This document shows, in pieces, positions 48,583-60,999 of a stretch of 64,000 nucleotides of DNA; position 1 is the first letter of the stretch; each line of letters begins with the position of its first letter. The DNA is taken from the NCBI GenBank assembly GCA_000310025.1, contig FN648707.1, forward strand, positions 667,522-731,521. Direction: 5' to 3'. The position numbers and the translations under genes are program-made. A model generated the notes under the pieces. The model worked only from the letters and a program-made list of their open reading frames with translations. It was not told the DNA's origin and did no database searches. The stretch is from Ectocarpus siliculosus (Eukaryota; Sar; Phaeophyceae; Ectocarpales; Ectocarpaceae).

Positions 48583-49399
48583 CCCCGACAGTAAATCACC
48601 GTATGAGATGTGGCATGGTGAAGCTAGTCATGCTAGACCGTATCCGTTTTTGAAACCGGCGTACTGTAGGTGGCAGCGTCCGTCTAAACTGCTACCGAAG
48701 GGTGAGGCTTGCTTTTATGTCGGTCCTTCGAGAGACCACCCGCGTGACTGTCATAGAGTACTTACGAGGGCTGGAACTATTCAGGAAACGAGGAATGTGA
48801 CATGGGAAGCGTTGCCGTCACAACTCCCTCCACCGCAACCGTCTCTCTTGCCGATAGAGGTCGCAGAGCAGGGAGGGCAGGAACGTGACGGCGATGTAGA
48901 AGCTGAGGTATGGCCGCTTTTAGGGAGAGGAGTTCCCCACATTCTTTTGCGACGTGATGTAGCGGTCTCTGGTGGAGCAATCGATGAGGGTGGCAATGTT
49001 GATGCAGGCAGTGCAGTTCAACCCCCCTCTGACCATATTCGCCCGCGATCAATTCCCCTAGAAGCGCAGCTTCCCCTGTGTCTTCTCCAGCAAACGAGTT
49101 CGCCGATGAGGGAGGGCAGGGAGGGCCGGAGACTGGGGAGGCAGAATCGGCGGGCCCCGGAGGGCAGGAGGTAGAGTCGGAGAGTCAGGAAGGGTTGGAT
49201 GAAGAGTTGGTTGAGCCGGGAGGGCAGGAGGTAGAATCGGAGACACTTCCCCCTGCTACGCACGTAGCATCCAATCGCCGTGGGCGGCATGAGCTTGCTA
49301 GTTACAACACTGCTGTGGATGAGAATGTTGAAGTCAGACAAGGCAGAACCCGTGCGCACACTCGGGCAGTAAATCAGCAGAGCGTACCCGGCCTCATGG

Positions 49400-51063
49400 C
49401 CACTCTAGGACCCATCTCTGCATCAGAAATAATACTGGCACTCTTAGTGGAGCAGAGAGCATCTGATGCAATGGAATTGCCGAAAGTGCTAATTCGGATG
49501 GAGTCAGAACCGGGTAGCTATCAAGAAGCCCGCCAATCAAAGTATTCCACGATTTGGGACAAGGCCATGTCTGCAGAACTTGAAGGCTTGTTAAGAGCAG
49601 GAACGTTCGCGTTAGCAGTAAAGGCTCCAATAGGCTGTAACGTGATAGATGCTAGATGGGTCTACAAATAAATGGAATGCAGATAAAACAGGCAAGATAG
49701 TGAAGGCTAAGGCTAGGCTTGTAGCGAAGGGCTTCAAGCAGAAGCATGGTGTGGATTATCTTGAGCCTTTCTCGCCTAAATTTACTGTGAAATGCTGCAT
49801 CGATTCGTTTGTTGGTAGCATTGGCGTGCAAGCACAACTTGGAATTGCTCCACTTTTGAGCAAGCGTTTGTTCAGTCGGAATTGGATCACGAGGTGTTCA
49901 TGAAGTTGCCTCCTGGCTGCGAGTCGATGTCAGGAAAGGTCGTCCGTGTAGACAAGAGTTTGTATGGACTGAGGCAGGCATGCAGAACATTCCACAAGAG
50001 ACTTGTGTCGGACCTGAAGAGGATCGGTGTCGAACATTCTCTATCTGACCCCTGCGTTCTGCATTTCATAATGGGAAACGAGGTGATGGGTATGATCGCG
50101 ATTCATGTGGATGACATTATCTATGGAGGAATTGAGAGGCTTGGCAAGATAGTTGTGCAAGCGCTAGGTGACTCTTTTCCTACGAAGAATTTGGAGGGGT
50201 CAAGTTATTTCTTGGTTGCGCATTTATTCGCGACCGTGAGGCTGGCATGATAAAAGATATCTCAAGAGAGTTACATCACAAGTGTTCTCGAGAGATTCAA
50301 TATTTGCTGCACCAGCTCGATCCCTGCTTCCCCTGTTAGTGATTACAGGTCCGTGATGGAGGATGAGGCGGCAGGGGATGTGCCGTTCCGAGAGGTGGTG
50401 GGGAGCCTGATGTGGATCGCCAACCAGACAAGGCCCGACATCTCAAATGCTGTGCGGGCGGTGGCGAGGCATTCTCACGAGCCAAAGAAAAGCCACTGGA
50501 AGGCGGCGTAGAAGATTCTGAATTATCTTCTGGAGACAGCACATCTAACTTTGAAGTACAAGCAGGACACTATGGTAGATGTAGGCACGTTGGTGTACGT
50601 AGACGCAGACTTTGCCATTAAGGTCACTGACCATAGATCAGTTTCGGGAGCACTAGTTCTTGTAGCTGACTGTCTTGTTGCTTGGATTTCTAGGACGCAG
50701 AAATGTGTCACACTTTCAACAACTGAAGCAGAGTATGTTGCGATGGATGACGGTGTAAAAGAGGCTCTGTTTGTCAACGGAATGCTCGAGTTCTTGAGGC
50801 CTAGTGATCGAATTGGTAAGATTCAGGAACGGGAGGACAACGAGGGTGCGATTGCACTTGCTGAGAATCCACTTAGTTCGTGAAACAGGAAGCACATTGA
50901 CGTGAGGCACCACTTTCTTAGGAATTTGACTGAGGAGGGAGTGTTGGAAACCAGACATGTTTCTAGCGAAGGACAGCATGCGGACATCCTGACGAAGGCT
51001 CTGCCGAGAGATCTTTTGGAAGTTCATCGTAATTTTGCTTTAGACTCGAGATCTGAGAAGTAG
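49400..51063 (+). pseudogene. Copia reverse transcriptase and RNase H
   Basis: RT marks: IGCNVIDARWVYK at 49630-49669 followed by a stop, then KARLVAKGFKQKHGVDYLEP in the next frame, DKSLYGLRQACRTFHKRL, and AIHVDDIIYGG (catalytic [YH]VDD). RNase H marks: VGSLMWIANQTRPDISNAV, VYVDADFA, TTEAEYVAM and HIDVRHHFLRN, then HADILTKALPRDLLE. In-frame stops include TAG at 50509-50511 and TGA at 50881-50883, with frameshifts near 49670, 49880 and 50215. Not functional. Confidence 0.85.
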
Positions 51064-51259
51064 AGGTCTGAGTTGTGATTTGATTTTTCGTTTTTTGTTT
51101 TTCTGACATATATTTGGTCTGGTCGAGACAACAGCGGTGTTCGTGATAGTTGCTGCTGTGTGTCGGCAGAGTATCGTAGAACACTGACAGGCTGACAGGA
51201 CAGTTCAAATGACGGGACTGTCGTTTTGTAGGAATGTTCCTGGAATGTTCTCGCTCCTT

Positions 51260-51520
51260 GTGCCGCTCGATCCAAACCACTGTTGTTTTTCACTACAATT
51301 TTGCCCACGATGGGCGGCCCCAAAGTGCTCATCATCATCATCATCATGGGCTGCCCACTGCCCACACGGTGGGCCGCCCAGGGCCGCCATCGTGGGCACA
51401 ATCGAGCGAAATTGAGGCTCACGACGAGCATAGCGACGCGGTCATACATGCATACTCGGATATACCCTGTGTGTGGCGCGCACGGGTCGAAATTCGCTTT
51501 CGTCTTGGTGGTATGCGTAT
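51260..51520. repeat. Inverted-repeat element, copy B
   Basis: Arms GCCCACGATGGGCGGCCC (about 51302) and GGGCCGCCATCGTGGGC (about 51389) are inverted complements apart from one missing base, about 70 bases apart, enclosing an (ATC)n stretch and further GGGCNGCCC words. The flank (AGCGACGCGGTC, GGGTCGAAATTCGCTTTCGT) is shared with 20965-21240. Confidence 0.7.
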
Positions 51521-51689
51521 GCAAGGGAAGAAGTGACGAAGGTTAAGAATCCAAGGTCACGGGCGGAGGAACGGTTCTAGAGTTCCAGACAAGAGAGAAC
51601 TCCGAGTAGACTTACTTTTTAGGACAGCCTCAGAAAAACAGCCGAAGAGAGTTACAGAACAAGGGGAGAAGGGAGAATGAGGGTGCATG

Positions 51690-52420
51690 GGAAGGGAATC
51701 ACCTACGCGGGGTCAGGAAGGCCGTGCGTTTTTCTTCGTTTGAACCGTGGTGGGCCGTGTGTTTCCTTGGTTCGCCTCATGAAGATCGAAGATCGGATCG
51801 GGTCATCAACGTAACTTTTTTGTTCCATCTCTACTGTAGTTCTGGCGGGGAAACCGACGCCCTTTCTTTTTTTCGCTGACGTCACCACAACAACAAACAA
51901 CCATCCATCGTCTCTCCACACACCGTTCCCACCGGGGCATCAGGAAGGAAGCAACAGCCGCCTACATTACCTTCTCTTTTAGGTCGTCAACGAGGGAGGG
52001 GCGAGAATGTGGTGAGTGTCTGTGTCCGCGTGGCCGTGTCTCGCGTCTCGCGTGGCGTGTGCCATCAGGCTCGCGGCTCGCGGCTACTGGCGCCATGATG
52101 TTTGCGGCGGGCGTATGCTATAGTACGCAGCTCTCAGGGTATGCATAGGTGGCGACAGAAGAAGTGACTCCCAGCAGGCATACTATTGGTATTCGTAGAG
52201 GCAAGGGCTCATGGGCCTCTCACCTCGGCATCGCTGGTACGGCAGTTTCCACTGAACATGTGCCGAGCAGCAGTGCGTGTGCCGGCCCTTGGGGATAGAA
52301 AAAAGAAAGTTGTCCCTCCTTCGGGCGGCCGTTTTTTTCGGCCCCAGGCGGTTTCCCGGTTTCCCAGGCGGTTTCCCCGGCGGTTTTTCCCCGCCTGAAT
52401 GTGCTTCGACCAGAGGCACC
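51690..52420 (+). repeat. R1 repeat family, partial copy upstream of block 4
   Basis: Starts with AATCACCTACGCGGGGTCAG-like sequence and includes CCTCTCCACACACCGTTCC, AATGTGGTGAGTGTCTGTGT, and CTCACCTCGGCATCGCTGG. Its end is replaced by a C/G-rich stretch with repeated GGCGGTTTCCC (about 52345-52390). Confidence 0.6.
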
Positions 52421-53779
52421 TACACGTTCAGAAGACGCATAGGTGTAGCTAAAGCTAGCCGTGTAGTTATTTAGATTGTCACCGGTGTCGTTTCTACAGA
52501 CGGCGACGTATAGACTATGTACTTTTGGACGGGGCATCGACGCGAGATCACTACAATTACTACTTCACGTTTGACAGAGAAGGAAGCGGAGAAAAAAACA
52601 GCGTACTCTGCTGTGGCACAGCAGTACTGCTGTGAAGTCTTCAAGTATGTGCGAATCCGGCTTGTGCGCCCAGACTATATAAGTTTAAAGTACACAGCTA
52701 CAAGAAGATAAGACACATGTAGCTTGTGTACTGTAGGTCTGCACGAAAAACTCTTGGTCGAAAACGTGCACCAAACCACGAATGTGATGCATGCGCGTTT
52801 CGTTCGTGGCCAGCTTTCGCCACCACGGCCTACTACGGTAGTAGTACCACGGCCTCGGGCGGGATAGGGAGTGGTCAGGGGTGGGATTGTTTGCTGTTTT
52901 TGGCGGTTTGACGATCTGCAAAACATGTTCGATTTGTACCAAATGCTGAACCTCTCCTGTAGACTAGACTACTCTACGTTGTATTTTTGCAAAGGTATGC
53001 TACTGTAGGCAAATACATGATTCACCGGCACCTCTGGACGAAAAGAAAAGAGCGTCTGCTGCGGTGCCGTTGACTTCCCCACCTTAGCTGCGCGGCTCCC
53101 TCGAGCCACCAACCTGTACTTTATAGATACCGAAGACCAAAGGTAGCCCCCGGAAAGGTGCGGGCGCATCCGTGCCACTCCATGTGCAGTTACATCATCA
53201 GTTACATGTCGAGTTTTCCAGGCGATGTTCGCAGTTCGCAGCGAGGTCGTAACCATGTACCATGTACACATGGCGCCCGCGGCGGGAACAACACAAGCTG
53301 GGTCGGCACATCATCACCTGTGCCCAGCACGACTTCCCTTCTGCCGCTGATGAGCTGTTGTACTGATGTTTTGGTTTTTTTCACGGACCGCAGGAAGCCG
53401 GGCGAGGTGCTTGAATCGCACAGGCGTCGGGCGGTGGTGGTTTGGACTGGGTCGGTGGTCGCCATCTTCGCATGTGAGTGCACGACACAACTTACTCGAG
53501 AGGGCCAAAACCGCATACCGTAGCATACCATAGATGAACACAAACACTCACGGTTGCGAGCACTGAGCATATTGAATCGAGAGTAGGAACCCTCGCTGGA
53601 GGACTTCATATGTAGAATAGACCACAACAGTATTAACACCATGGAGATCTCCGGCACTACATACAGTATCAACCTGAATGATTCCGGAGGCCTTCATTAG
53701 TGATACCACGACGTCGACCATCATGGCGTTCGCATCGCCTGGTGTACCGCAATCTACAGAAGAAAACACACCTCGGTGA

Positions 53780-54470
53780 TAACATTTTGGGCTTTAAACA
53801 TATGACCACTGGGTGTGGCATCATGTGGGGGGTGTGGTATCTTATGTAGCCCGGGGGATGTGGTAAAAACCCGGGGATGTGATGGCACGTCCAGTGTGTG
53901 TCGGGGGTGTGATAATGAGGGGTGTGCTAACAAAGGCTTGGCTGGTGCGTGTTGACTCGTCTGCGGTGCTCGCATGTGGTGTTTCGAGTGAGTCAGCAAC
54001 TGGCTGCGGGTGAGGCGATGCGCTGGCTGTCATGTTGGCGCCTGGAGGAACCGTAGCAGCAGCCGCTTGTGTAGAAGAAGGTTGCTCGGGTTGAAAAACC
54101 GAGGTGGTCTGTCGCGCCTGCACTGCTGCGGTCGAAGCGGTTGTCGAAGACGCGGAGGCTCTTGCAGCGGCATTCTGCTCTCCCTCCGTGTTAATGTTCT
54201 TGGAGGTCTCCATGCGGTGTGCTTCCCCCGCGCACAGAGCGGATGTGTTGTGTGTGATGCCCACGGGGCAGATGCTGTATCTCCCCGGTGATGGAAGAAG
54301 GATTCCCGTGAATGTATCCGGTGTTATCACCGGGGTGTGTTATATTTTGTGGCTCGAGTGATAGTTAGCTGGTTCGTAAGAAACGCCCAAAAATATCACC
54401 AGGCCGGGATGTGGTTTTCTGTGGGGGGTTTGGTTTCTTTTGTGGGTGTGGTATCTTCCCCAGTTTACGG
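53780..54470. other. About 0.7 kb insertion in paralog 4
   Basis: Sequence absent from paralogs 1 and 2 at this point. Both edges carry GGGTGTGGTATCTT-like words (53829 and 54442) with further GGGGTGTG/GATGTGGT words. Between them is an open minus-strand stretch (54330-53842) rich in Ala, Ser and Thr, with no domain. It looks like an inserted low-copy element. It stops just before the broken 46-base exon. Confidence 0.55.
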
Positions 54471-57225
54471 TTCTTTGCTGCGAATTTTGTGAAGAATTTT
54501 CGATGTTAGATATCTTTCCTCCCCCACGACAAGGTCATTTGAGCAAGACGATTTCGCGTGATGGGTAACCAAGCGATTGTGCCTTGTGGCGACGTTTTAT
54601 TTTTCCGAAACCACCTGTAGTGCACTAATTAGTACCAGTTTCTTGATGGAATCACATTACACCACAACCCTCCAAATGGGTTCGCCTGTGTCCTCTTGCC
54701 AGACTCCGGCTGGCTGTGCTACAAAGCAGCGGAGAAGGCAAAGGCACCCGACACGTCTTTCGTATTGACGGTGAGGCGTGTGTCCCTGTCTTTCAACCTG
54801 GACTACTGTCTTCCATGTCGGAAGCAATCGCCTACCTGGTGCCGTGCCTATCTAGAAAATCCGCATTTTTGCGACCGTTGCGTCACCAACGTTGTCAGAT
54901 CTTGTTACCGGAAATGGTAGCTGGCGATAGATGGATACCGGGAGTCAAATGAGGACTATTTCTTACGAAGAGACAGAAACTGGTGGTGGGTGATTAATAC
55001 TGCCACCGCGCTCTCTTCGGTGGTTGGGCAAAATGGATGTAGGTGGTGGTTCAAGCGGGTGCGCATAGCAATACTGAGAAGACAGAATACTGCAACCCAT
55101 GGACTAGATCTGCATCGGAAGCCCAAAGCTTCACCACGCCGGTAAATCCCCAGGGCTTGTGCACGGCGGCCGAAGCTCGTCTGCTGACGAGCGTAGGCGA
55201 CGCGAAGCACGCCGGGCTGACCCGATATATTTAATGGCGGTTTATTTCTGTACCTTGTTGGATGTTCAGAACGTCGTATACAAGTACCCCGATCTCTGGA
55301 TTTGCCCGTACGTGAACTACGGCTGTGACGCCTGGGAACTCGAGGAGGAGTGCGTGGATTCTGCGTGGATGACCGAAGGGGGCGAACCGGACGCGGTGTT
55401 CTACCCCAGGGAAAAATTGGACCAGCTCCACCAAGTAACGACCGAGGAGCGAAAAATCGCTGCTATCCCAGATTTGACCAATTTTGACAGCGAAGGGAAC
55501 TTCGTGGAAGATGTGAGCCTTGAAATCTCCCTTCTTTCCTGAATATTTTTGTTTTTCTTGCTGCAGTTTCGTTTTCCCATGGAAGACTTGCGTTGCTGCC
55601 TTGGAATGTACGGTGGTGTTGTCCTTGCGCAATTCACGTGAAATAACGATGAAACCAAACCCAGGTACGGGGTACGGGTGGGTGAAATACCTCATGCCAT
55701 GTCGAACGATGCACCCTGCACAGACCCCATAACCGATATCTTCACAGCTGGAAGGGTGTCAGTGTGGAAAATGTCTCGTCAACAGCTTCCGGAACAACAT
55801 CGTTCAGTGTTCGCACCCTCCTTATTGCCGACGGAGCAATCGAGGTCGATACCAGTCTGCCGACAAGAGTTGGTACTTCGCTATAGTTTCTTCGTCGGCA
55901 AACACATATAGATCGAGTCCTTACAGTACGAGAGGCTACCCCCGCTACCTTACCGAAACATGTTTTGGTGGCACGTAATGAAACCACCGGTTTTGTCCTT
56001 AATTGTTTGGATTCACGGTCTTGTAGTCGCTCATTAACCCGAGGATGATCGGGACTTTCGTTCCAAGAATACAAGCTCGAAACATCGAGAGCTTGTGTAT
56101 TCTCGACCGTGATACGTTCCCCTTTGTTGCAAAGCCTGTCGCTTTGGTTCCTGTGTGCCTCATCCATGGGAGCTTTGCATCGCCATCCGCAAAAAAGAAA
56201 TACAATGTCCAATCTAACCTTGCTGTAGCTACCTAGTGCTCTCCGCTCTCCGCCCTTCGTTAAAGCCTGCAGGGGTAAGCTTCAAGGAGCCGCCATGGCA
56301 TGTAGCATTGCCTATCAAACATCTTGGGAACGCGCGTGGATCAACTCTGCGCATCTGCGTCACTAAATTTCTCTCGACTCTACGCGAATCTTCCCCGGCT
56401 CTTTCGGGTTCGATCGCGTCGATGTGTGGTTCATAGGGGAGAGGCCACTGCGTGATTTTCGAGACGTCGGCTGCGACTGACTTCGTTGGACAAGAACGGG
56501 ATTCCCACGAGTACCTGGATTACATCCATTTAGACGTAAGTTACTTGAACTCCCGAAAGACAGCACTTTCGTCCACGAAACACTATGGTGCACATTCGTT
56601 CTTCCGAATTGATGTCCAGGTGTCCGGTTTTGCCCGTCGCGCGCCCACAGCAATACCTCTGTCAGTCGCAGTAATACGGCCACGTTTCTGCCGACTTGTC
56701 CTTTTTATCCTGTCGTGAACTGCCACGCACGCTGGGCACGGCGAGTTACTTTGGTTTCCGACACGAACGCATTGAATATTCATGCCTAAAACCAAAGTTT
56801 CTGTTCCACACACGTAGAGAAGTTACACCACCCCGTACAATTCAGTGACACACAACTGTTTGCTGGGGCGAATACAGTACCGGCCGAGTGGACGTGGAAT
56901 TCCCTTGGGGAAAAATGTAAGAACCCCTCCGATAGTCTCAACAACTCACTCGCATTGAGAGCATGGGCCTGGCTGTTTTGTAGAGGCTGATACATGAAAG
57001 CAAAATATCGCCTGGAACCAGTACGAATGGTCGCCAACGGCTCTCTGACGACACATGCGATGGGAAAAATACTTGTAGCCACCGTAATGATAGCCCGGTT
57101 GTGTCACCCCCAACAACCGTGCCCGCCTTTCGCTGAACAGATGTACTGGTACCCCGGCGGCAAATTTGGAAACTCCACGACGTGCGTCGCTGAAGGGGTA
57201 GAGTGGGCGGACCACAGGTGAAGAC

Positions 57226-57250
57226 ATGTTGTTGTTGTTGTTGTTGTTGT
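57226..57250 (+). repeat. (TTG)n microsatellite after the 77-base exon of paralog 4
   Basis: Eight TTG units starting eight bases into the intron. Paralogs 1-3 have only GTTG or TTGTTG-like sequence here, so this expansion is specific to copy 4. Confidence 0.85.
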
Positions 57251-58156
57251 CATTGTGTTTTTTTCACACATTGGATTTTCCATATCAATCTGGAACCAGC
57301 ACCCTCGTTCTGTGCCGGATCTGCCATTATTGTCAGCTGGTTGTGAGGGATGTCTTTCTCTTCCTTTACAGGGAGATGAGCCTTAGCGGGGTGTATCCAT
57401 CACGTGCGTTTGCATGGCCGAACAGATCAACATTTTCAGTCTTGACCCGCCTCTGTCCACTACTTCACCGCATTTTCCGCCCCCCGTCTTGCGGCAGGGA
57501 GTGGGTTTATGGCTTCCTGAGCGACCCCGAGGACTCGACAGCGATTTCAACAGGATTTCCGTTGTCCTACAGCTGCATCACGAATACCTCCAACACCCAT
57601 ATCTTTAACACGCTCGTGAGCAAGAATACGTAAAACTATTATTGGCCAGGGCGGAGAAGGTCTTCATGTTTGGCGGTGTGCGGGAAGTTTTCAGCGTGTG
57701 TAATGGTAGGCGCGACTTACGTCTCCACATTACATTCACTTTTCTTGGGAAGCCATCACACCGGAGCAACATAGACTCCCTTGTTTTTCAATCCAAACAT
57801 GCCTTCACGATCACCACTGAAGAGGCAAAAGCAACTTCCCGCATGACGAATCTGGAAACGCTTTTGATTGTTTTGAGGTCGGGCGTCATTGTTGAACTGA
57901 GTAGCCGGAAGCGGTCTGTATGTGCAAGAGAGACGCTGTTTTCGCAACAAGTCGTCTTTGTTTGTCTCACCGTGTGTGATTGTTTCGCGTCCTGGTGTTG
58001 CATTCTTGTCAGGGCATTGGGCTTACCAACCAGAACAAGTTCATGGAGGATGACATTTCATCGTACAAGGCGCTATTTACGAATTTCGGGGTTCACAAGA
58101 ATACGGTACGTCTGGACTGCAGTTGCAGGTTGTTCATAAGTTGTTGGTGCTGTTGT

Positions 58157-58200
58157 TATTGTCGTTGTCGTTGTTGTTGTTGTTGTTGTTGTTTTTGTTT
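58157..58200 (+). repeat. Interrupted (TTG)n microsatellite in intron of paralog 4
   Basis: TTATTGTCG then a TTG run, in the same intron as the tracts of the other paralogs (between the 93- and 136-base exons). Confidence 0.9.
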
Positions 58201-59632
58201 AGTTGTCCTGCACTTCTTATTTGTCCGCAATCGTGCTTCAATTATGCAGGTGAACCCAAACGTCACCATGCCATACGCCCACCTGTCTCTGGAGATGAAA
58301 CAGCAGGCTGACTCTTGGGAGATCATCACAGAGTCTAACCCGTACGAGTTCGCCGAGATGTTCGGTAATATTGGCGGGTTTTGGGGTGAGTGAGACAAAG
58401 TAACCTGCATATGTTAGGGTCGCGGGATTGTCGCGAACGCTTCACCTTCTTAGTGATTGCATCCCCATCCGTATGCCTAGTCGAACAGACACTGTGCTAT
58501 TTTGTGGTGATCAGGTGAAACGTGTAACGGCGGCTGATGGAACGATTGAACCTGTTGTCGACTTTGCCTCGGCCGCCGCACACTCCTTCCACTCGCCCCC
58601 ACCCCCACAGATCTTCTTCTCATACTGTGGCCCTTATGCTTCGTCACGGCCACTCAACAAGATCCCCACCTCAAGCCTCGCACCTTCAAGAAGTCAGTCA
58701 TCAGGGGGGCCGAACGCGCGGCGGGTGTTACCAAAGTGATCGCGCGTGCGGCACCTGTAAGACACTCCAACGCAATGCCGGGGGTAGATGGCTTCGAAGA
58801 CCAAGAAGAAGTGCCCGCGTGGGAGGGACAACCTGTGCAGCGACAACAGCCCCCCCAGTCAGCCACCAACTGGCAGGAAGCGCACCGCTGTTGACCTCGT
58901 CCCCGGGGTAGGGCGTAATAATACTCTCACGTCTTGAGGCCGAAAGCACCTCACGAAAGGTATTCACATCAAGACATCGAAAGTGGGGAGTTGCAGATGA
59001 CTTGATCGCTGCTTGTTGGCCGATCGCCCTGGTGTAGTTTATCGTTCAACCAGAAACGGTCTGGGTAATTTTTTCGCTGGTGTTCCTCGTGTGACGTTTG
59101 CTTGTTGTTCCCGTCGGTACGATCGATCTCACAGCCACACCTTCACTTTTCCCTCCCGTTGTTTCCTGCCCTGTTCCCTTGATCACGCGGGATATTGGCC
59201 ACACCGTCCTTCTGCCTGGTTGACACGAAACGACCTTGTTCTTGTGATGGAAGACAAACCACGAACAACATTGACCCACTGTCACCACCAGGGGAACGCC
59301 TTGCGAAGAGCAGGCAACAGCTTCGGCGCGTGGCGTGCTGAGGTTAGAAAGTATTTATGTTGGCTCTATATCTCGACTTATTGGAGGGCGGCGTGCCGCA
59401 TGGTGTTTATACATATGGAATCAATTTTGCGGAACGACGCGCCGGGAAAACGTTGGCTGCATGTTTTGAGTGTACAATATCAGGGTATTCGCACGGCCTC
59501 AAGTCGAAATGTGATGAAGTACGAATCGTGATGAAGTAAACTGAGAGTTATGTTTTGGGTATTTTCACGCAATAGGGTGAAATACGGTACTTCCAACCGA
59601 ACCGAAGAGCCCCCTGTTTACTCCAAGATCGT

Positions 59633-60145
59633 ATGGTTTTGGTTTCAATGGCCGACGTCGAAAAGAGAATCGACTTATGTGATTCTTGTCTTGGTGGTGT
59701 GGTGCTGCAGAATTTTTACATGAGAAATGAGCAAAAGCTTTTGGTTCTTGCTTTTGCTGTCTTGGAGACTACTCTTTCATGTTCGTTAGATGTTGTTCAT
59801 ATCTGTGCTTCTAGTAATGGTACACACCGTATTTGCCTTTGCATGGCTTCTGTTGTGTAGTACTCCTCGATCTCGTCCTTAGACGAGGTGATGGTTTTGG
59901 TTTCAATGGCCGACGTCAAAAAGAGGATCGACTTATGTGGTTCTTGTCTTGGTGTGGTGCTGCGGAATTTTTACATGAGAAATGAGTAAACGCTTTTGGT
60001 TCTTGCTTTTGCTGTCTTGGAGGCTACTCTTTCATGTTCGTTTGATGTTGTTCATATCTGTGCTTCTAGTAATGGTGCACAACGTATTTGCCTTTGCATG
60101 GCTTCTGTTGTGTAGTACTCCTCGATCTCGTCCTTAGACGAGGTG
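59633..60145 (+). repeat. Two-unit 258-base tandem duplication
   Basis: Units 59633-59890 and 59891-60145 both run from ATGGTTTTGGTTTCAATGGC to CGTCCTTAGACGAGGTG with few differences. The first unit has a 75-codon open frame from its ATG; the second unit has an early stop (GAGTAAACG) from small changes, so coding is not supported. Confidence 0.9.
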
Positions 60146-60999
60146 ATGCATTTTGTACTCCCAGCAAGAGGTGTTGTAATATGTTGTGTTTGAAAGCGCC
60201 GATGAATCCAATCTATGCAGGGCCCGGTCGTTTCCTCGGCGATCTGCCAGCCTGCATTGTTGCCCTAACCTACTCTGGGGCAAACCTGTGATGCGACGTC
60301 GAGTTAGGGAAAAGGGCAGAACGTCCCCGAAAAAAAATGAGTTGACCGACTGCAGGCACGGTTCCAAATAGCTGTTGAGAGCGCTCGTTGCTTGCTTCCA
60401 CTGCAAGAGCGCCGCTGGCAATCAGGGGTCACAAAGACAAGTTCCTATGCTTCCCGTGTACTCTCGACACGGGCGACGGGCGTAACCGGGATTTGTTAAT
60501 CTTGCAATATCAGAAGCGAATGGTAACTCTTTGGAGCCTGCATCCATGGAAAGTCAACGGCAACGCTCTAAGTCTACACTCCTCGATCGTCATCCTGTAG
60601 TGTTTGGACATTGGGCATGGCGGTACCATCCCGGCCCAGCGGTGGCCACAAACTCCCAAAGGCACGTTCATTCGTATTTGTCAGGGGGGGCAGGTGGCCG
60701 ACCCAAAGTTATTGCTGACCTGATGAATGGAAGATGAGAAGGGCAACCGCAACTGTAGTTTCTGGTGATTCGGCGCACAACTGTAATTGTGCGGGTTGAC
60801 GTGTGTGTGTTCAGGGGGCTATGCCCCATGCTGCGCTGTTTGTGTCTACATCGACAGGCTGAGATGTTGTGTCGCCCATCACTCAACACCGCAGGGCGAC
60901 CAGATTCAGAACCGATGCAGTCTACTCGTCTGATTCCCCAACTCCCGTTCTCATGTTGAGAGTATTGCCAGGTTCCAGACACACGGCCGATCGGTAGCC

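Larger units (their letters stand above)
47918..51063 (+). mobile_element. Copia (Ty1-type) LTR retrotransposon polyprotein relic
   Basis: Domain order is integrase zinc-binding part, integrase core, spacer, reverse transcriptase, RNase H: integrase ahead of RT defines the Copia type. The beginning (47918-48160) shows FRNIYAHSHEVLLRTTAK and then CTGCSMSKASKG, an HHCC-like module. Gag and protease are missing upstream; the element starts directly after a tandem repeat, so it is 5'-truncated. No LTR pair was identified. The spacer at 49100-49250 holds an internal duplication (PGGQEVESE twice). Confidence 0.85.
53394..58894 (+). pseudogene. Two-pass membrane protein paralog 4, probably disrupted at one small exon
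   Basis: Exons with family lengths: 53394-53473 (80, RRRAVVVWTGSVVAIFA), 54703-54770 (68), 55270-55512 (243), 56464-56535 (72), 57141-57217 (77), 57498-57615 (118), 58013-58105 (93), 58250-58385 (136) and 58611-58894 (284, ending at TGA). The 46-base exon is broken: at about 54527 the acceptor CCCAG has become CCCAC, an in-frame TGA follows DKVI, and the donor is altered. Skipping 46 bases would shift the frame. All other exons are clean, including GNIGGFW-D-LLLILWPLCFV and the tail. So this is either a recent pseudogene or a gene that now uses another small exon. A ~0.7 kb insertion lies just upstream of the broken exon. Confidence 0.6.
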
